Assembly: GCA_039934635.1 (NCBI GenBank)
Contig: JBDTLT010000238.1
Span: forward strand, 1-8,267
DNA: 8,267 nt
Reading direction: 5' to 3'
DNA from: DATLFA01 sp039934635
Lineage (GTDB): Bacteria; Actinomycetota; Acidimicrobiia; Acidimicrobiales; WLNW01
Shown here: positions 6,504 to 8,267 of the stretch, in pieces
Layout of the letters: every line of letters begins with the position of its first letter
Position numbering within the stretch: position 1 is the first letter of the stretch
The notes under the pieces: model-generated
What the model saw: the letters and a program-made list of their open reading frames with translations, nothing else
Database searches by the model: none
What the model was told of the DNA's origin: nothing
Program-made: the position numbers and the translations under genes

Positions 6504-7015
6504 CGGATCTCTCCCCCACCGACGACGATCGGCTCATCGCGCCAACGCTGCGCGATGTCTTCGACCCGGATGCGCTCTTGCAACAACACGATGCCTTCGA
6601 GCAGGGCCTCGGGCCGCGGCGGGCAACCGGGCACGTAGATGTCGACCGGCACGATCTGATCGACGCCCTTGGTGACCGAGTAGCTGTCCCAGTAGGGACC
6701 GCCGCAATTCGCGCACGAACCCATCGAGATCACGTACTTGGGGTCGGGCATCTGCTCGTACAGCCGCCGGATCGCGGGCGCCATCTTGTCGGTCACCGTG
6801 CCGGACACGATCAACAGATCGGCCTGGCGGGGGCTCGCGGGCAACGGGATGACGCCGAGGCGCATCACGTCGTAGCGCGGCGACCCGAACGCCGCCCCCA
6901 TCTCGATCGCGCAGCAGGCCAGGCCCCATTGGTAGGCCCATAGCGAATACTTGCGGGAGATGTTGAGCAGCTTGGTGAGCGACTTGGGTGCCTTGCCAGA
7001 GTCGATCAGACCCAT
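6500..7015 (-). CDS. nuoB: NadH-quinone oxidoreductase subunit B (cluster N2 subunit)
   Basis: Peripheral-arm subunit that holds the terminal [4Fe-4S] cluster N2, the direct electron donor to quinone. The 171-residue product has the unusual adjacent-cysteine pair Cys34-Cys35 in GLACCAIEM, Cys101 in SMGSCANCGG, and Cys131 in VPGCPPRPE, so the full N2 ligand set is present. Cys104 is extra: it falls where Thermus Nqo6 has Ser. The GGPYWDSYSVTKGVDQIVPVD stretch is one residue longer than in Thermus between the third and fourth ligands. I start at the ATG at 7015, which overlaps nuoA by 10 bases and has GAAGGGA eight bases upstream; the open frame continues to 7126, but that part is nuoA in another frame. 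The stop overlaps the nuoC start. Confidence 0.97.
   Translation of the reverse strand: MGLIDSGKAPKSLTKLLNISRKYSLWAYQWGLACCAIEMGAAFGSPRYDVMRLGVIPLPASPRQADLLIVSGTVTDKMAPAIRRLYEQMPDPKYVISMGSCANCGGPYWDSYSVTKGVDQIVPVDIYVPGCPPRPEALLEGIVLLQERIRVEDIAQRWRDEPIVVGGGEIR
6511..6517 (-). promoter_or_regulatory. Ribosome-binding site of nuoC
   Basis: GGGGGAG on the minus strand, 7 bases before the nuoC ATG, encoded within the terminal Gly-Gly-Gly-Glu codons of nuoB. It is the strongest Shine-Dalgarno-like site in the operon. Confidence 0.65.
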
Positions 7016-7371
7016 CGCAGCATTCCCTTCCGCCACGCGTAGACCAGACCGAGCAGCAGGATGAAGATGAAGATTCCCATCTCGATGAGGCCGAAGGCAC
7101 CGTACGCCTCGAGGCGGGTGGCCCACGGGAAGATGAACACGGCCTCGACGTCGAACAGGACGAACAAGAGGGCGAAGACGTAGTACCGGATGTTGGACTG
7201 TGACCAGAGGTCGCCGTAGGGGTCGACGCCCGACTCGTAGGTCAAGTACTTCTGCGGGCTCGGGCGCGTCGGACGGAGGGCTTTACCCAGCCCCATGAAC
7301 GCCGCGACGAGCGCGCCGGCAAGCGCGCCGAAAATGGCAACGGTGAGATAGCTGCGGACGAAATCCGACAT
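7006..7371 (-). CDS. nuoA: NADH-quinone oxidoreductase subunit A
   Basis: Small membrane subunit with three transmembrane helices that contacts NuoH and NuoD near the quinone chamber. The 121-residue product, counted from the ATG at 7371, is the usual length. It shows KYLTYESGVDP (41-51) and LLFVLFDVEAVFIFPWA (68-84), with Asp74 and Glu76 of the conserved FDxE motif. The frame is open up to 7455, but the added 28 residues (starting MVGDGDAAMKG) do not look like NuoA, whose family members begin immediately before the first helix. There is no clear Shine-Dalgarno site before 7371. It is the first gene of the operon and is divergent from the carboxypeptidase gene. The weak upstream promoter candidate would make the transcript almost leaderless, which would explain the missing ribosome-binding site. 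Confidence 0.95.
   Translation of the reverse strand: MSDFVRSYLTVAIFGALAGALVAAFMGLGKALRPTRPSPQKYLTYESGVDPYGDLWSQSNIRYYVFALLFVLFDVEAVFIFPWATRLEAYGAFGLIEMGIFIFILLLGLVYAWRKGMLRWV
7024..7030 (-). promoter_or_regulatory. Ribosome-binding site deciding the nuoB start
   Basis: GAAGGGA on the minus strand, 8 bases before the ATG at 7015, lying within the last codons of nuoA. It selects this ATG over upstream in-frame starts that would extend the frame into nuoA. Confidence 0.65.
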
Positions 7372-7384
7372 GACGAGACCCGAG

Positions 7385-7412
7385 ACTATTTGTGGGCGGG
7401 TTTTGGCGCCAA
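7385..7412 (-). promoter_or_regulatory. Candidate nuoA promoter (weak)
   Basis: On the minus strand, TTGGCG (7412-7407) and AATAGT (7390-7385) are separated by 16 bases and resemble -35 and -10 elements, each matching about four of six consensus bases. A start site about seven bases downstream would fall near 7378, leaving a 5' leader of only about seven bases before the nuoA ATG. Matches this weak arise by chance. Confidence 0.25.
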
Positions 7413-7413
7413 A
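7402..7413. promoter_or_regulatory. Perfect 12-bp palindrome, possible operator
   Basis: TTTGGCGCCAAA is a perfect inverted repeat centred between 7407 and 7408, about 31 bases upstream of the nuoA start. It covers the candidate -35 hexamer, a position where a dimeric regulator could act. I do not assign it to a known regulator. Confidence 0.4.
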
Positions 7414-7524
7414 GTCTGCCCGACCCTTCATTGCCGCGTCGCCATCCCCGACCAATGAGTTTTCCGCTCGAGCCGGCTTCGCGCGCGGACGGCCGCTCGG
7501 GCCATCGATACTGTGAGCGGCCAG

Positions 7525-8267
7525 ATGGCCCGGCGAATTCGCGTACTAATCGCGCTCGCACTGCTCGGCGCGGCGTGTGGATCGCGGCCGACCGTGGCCG
7601 CGCCTGGCCCTGTGACTACGGTCATAGACCGCACGGGGGACGTTCCACAATCCACAGGATCCACAGGCTCGTCCACAGCGTCACCGTCAACCCCAGTGTC
7701 ATCCATCACCGCAGCGACCCCGTTGGCCCCACTGCCCCCATGGGCATCGGTGTGTGGCGGCGTCGAGCCGGACGCCCAGACGGCGGCACCGCCGCCGACC
7801 TGGGCCGCCGCCATCGCGGCCAAGCTGGCCGACCCCCGCTTCGCCGGCGTCGATTTCGGGATTTCGGTGTGGGTCGAGGGCTACGGCGAGATCGTCAGTA
7901 GGTCGCCCGAGCGCCAGTTGATGCCGGCCTCCAACCAAAAACTGTGGACAGCCGCGGCCGCCCATCTCAGCCTCCCCCGCGACTTCACGTTCCGCACGCA
8001 GCTCTCCACCACGGGCCCGCTGCGAGACGGTGTCTTGTCTGGCGACCTCTACGTGATCGGGGGCGGCGACCCGACGCTGACCACCACCGGATCACACTCG
8101 CTCGACTCGCTGGCCGCCGAGATAAAGCGGCGTGGCATCGACCGCATCGCCGGACGCGTCGTCATCGACGAGTCGCGCTATGACGTCTTCCGCACACCAG
8201 GCGGGTGGGAGCCGTGGCAATTGGAGTTCGTCGGGCCGATCAGCGCGTTCATGGTCGACTGGAACAA
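7525..8267 (+). CDS. D-alanyl-D-alanine carboxypeptidase / endopeptidase, PBP4-type (peptidase family S13), 3'-truncated by window edge
   Basis: Periplasmic or cell-surface penicillin-binding protein that trims peptidoglycan peptides. 247 codons are visible, open to the right edge. The catalytic SxxK motif is Ser136-Asn-Gln-Lys139 in MPASNQKLWTAAAA, followed by GDLYVIGGGDPTL, typical of the S13/DacB family. The SxN and KTG motifs would lie beyond the window. The N-terminus (MARRIRVLIALALLGAACGS) is a basic-hydrophobic signal with a relaxed lipobox ending at Cys18, so a lipoprotein is likely. It is followed by a Ser/Thr/Pro-rich linker (about residues 35-72) whose codons often end in A (ACA, TCA, CCA), unlike the GC-ending codons nearby. 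I start at ATG 7525; GTG 7513 is in frame four codons earlier and possible. The gene is divergent from nuoA and not functionally tied to it. I leave the symbol blank because dacB is used for several unrelated genes. Confidence 0.9.
   Translation, partial: MARRIRVLIALALLGAACGSRPTVAAPGPVTTVIDRTGDVPQSTGSTGSSTASPSTPVSSITAATPLAPLPPWASVCGGVEPDAQTAAPPPTWAAAIAAKLADPRFAGVDFGISVWVEGYGEIVSRSPERQLMPASNQKLWTAAAAHLSLPRDFTFRTQLSTTGPLRDGVLSGDLYVIGGGDPTLTTTGSHSLDSLAAEIKRRGIDRIAGRVVIDESRYDVFRTPGGWEPWQLEFVGPISAFMVDWN

Larger units (their letters stand above)
7372..7524. other. Divergent intergenic region between nuoA and the D-Ala-D-Ala carboxypeptidase gene
   Basis: This 153-base stretch separates two divergently oriented genes, so it must hold the nuo operon promoter (minus strand), unless the operon is read from further away, and the carboxypeptidase promoter (plus strand). 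Apart from a 12-base palindrome and a weak minus-strand promoter candidate I see no repeats, no terminator hairpin with a T-run, and no RNA gene. A GATACT hexamer at 7507-7512 could be a plus-strand -10 element, but no matching -35 is visible. Confidence 0.6.

Noticed and set aside
7372..7455. Upstream extension of NuoA to the start at 7455
   Set aside because: The extra 28 residues are polar and unlike any NuoA N-terminus; the ATG at 7371 gives the family's usual length and start.
7644..7677. Four TCCACA motifs in a cluster, reminiscent of DnaA boxes
   Set aside because: They lie within the Ser/Thr-rich linker of the carboxypeptidase and are explained by repeated Ser-Thr codons. None matches a full 9-base DnaA box, and there is no AT-rich unwinding region or replication gene nearby.
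7392..7901. Plus-strand open frame of 169 codons starting in the intergenic region
   Set aside because: It overlaps the carboxypeptidase gene in another frame, and its Arg/Gly-rich translation has no family character. The frame starting at 7525 has a signal peptide and SxxK motif.

Overview
The window is from a high-GC bacterium, and both gene content and protein style point to an actinobacterium. An Acidimicrobiia-type (Ilumatobacter/Microtrichales-like) host is my best guess, but this is inference from remembered family resemblance, not from a search. Almost the whole window, from about 7371 down to the left edge, is one minus-strand operon for a respiratory complex I (proton-pumping NADH-quinone-oxidoreductase type): nuoA, nuoB, nuoC, nuoD, nuoH, nuoI, nuoJ, nuoK and nuoL, with nuoL running off the left edge. 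nuoM and nuoN probably follow outside.

The genes are packed as tightly as possible. Adjacent reading frames overlap by 1 to 10 bases, or are separated by 7 to 9 bases at the J/K and K/L junctions. Several starts are GTG or TTG, and no terminator or internal promoter is evident. The most notable layout point is that nuoD runs directly into nuoH with a 4-base overlap. The three genes of the NADH-input module (nuoE, nuoF, nuoG) are therefore missing from their usual place. What remains is the quinone-reducing connecting arm (B, C, D, I) plus the membrane proton pump (A, H, J, K, L). This is the composition of 11-subunit complex I-like enzymes that take electrons from ferredoxin, F420H2 or an unknown donor, unless E, F and G are encoded elsewhere.

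The subunits keep their core catalytic residues: cysteine ligands of the Fe-S clusters in NuoB and NuoI, the quinone-site histidine in NuoD, and the proton-channel Glu/Lys residues in NuoK and NuoL. There are also lineage features. NuoD has Trp where the quinone-binding Tyr normally sits. NuoC carries an insertion of roughly 30 residues. NuoL has a His/Glu-rich exported loop and a tandem 27-residue duplication near its C-terminus.

At the right end, from 7525 to the edge and divergent from the nuo operon, is the 5' part of a penicillin-binding-protein-4-like D-alanyl-D-alanine carboxypeptidase (peptidase family S13) with a lipoprotein-like signal peptide. The 153-base intergenic region between the two divergent genes holds a perfect 12-base palindrome close to nuoA and a weak candidate nuoA promoter. 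There are no RNA genes, mobile elements or CRISPR arrays that I can see.
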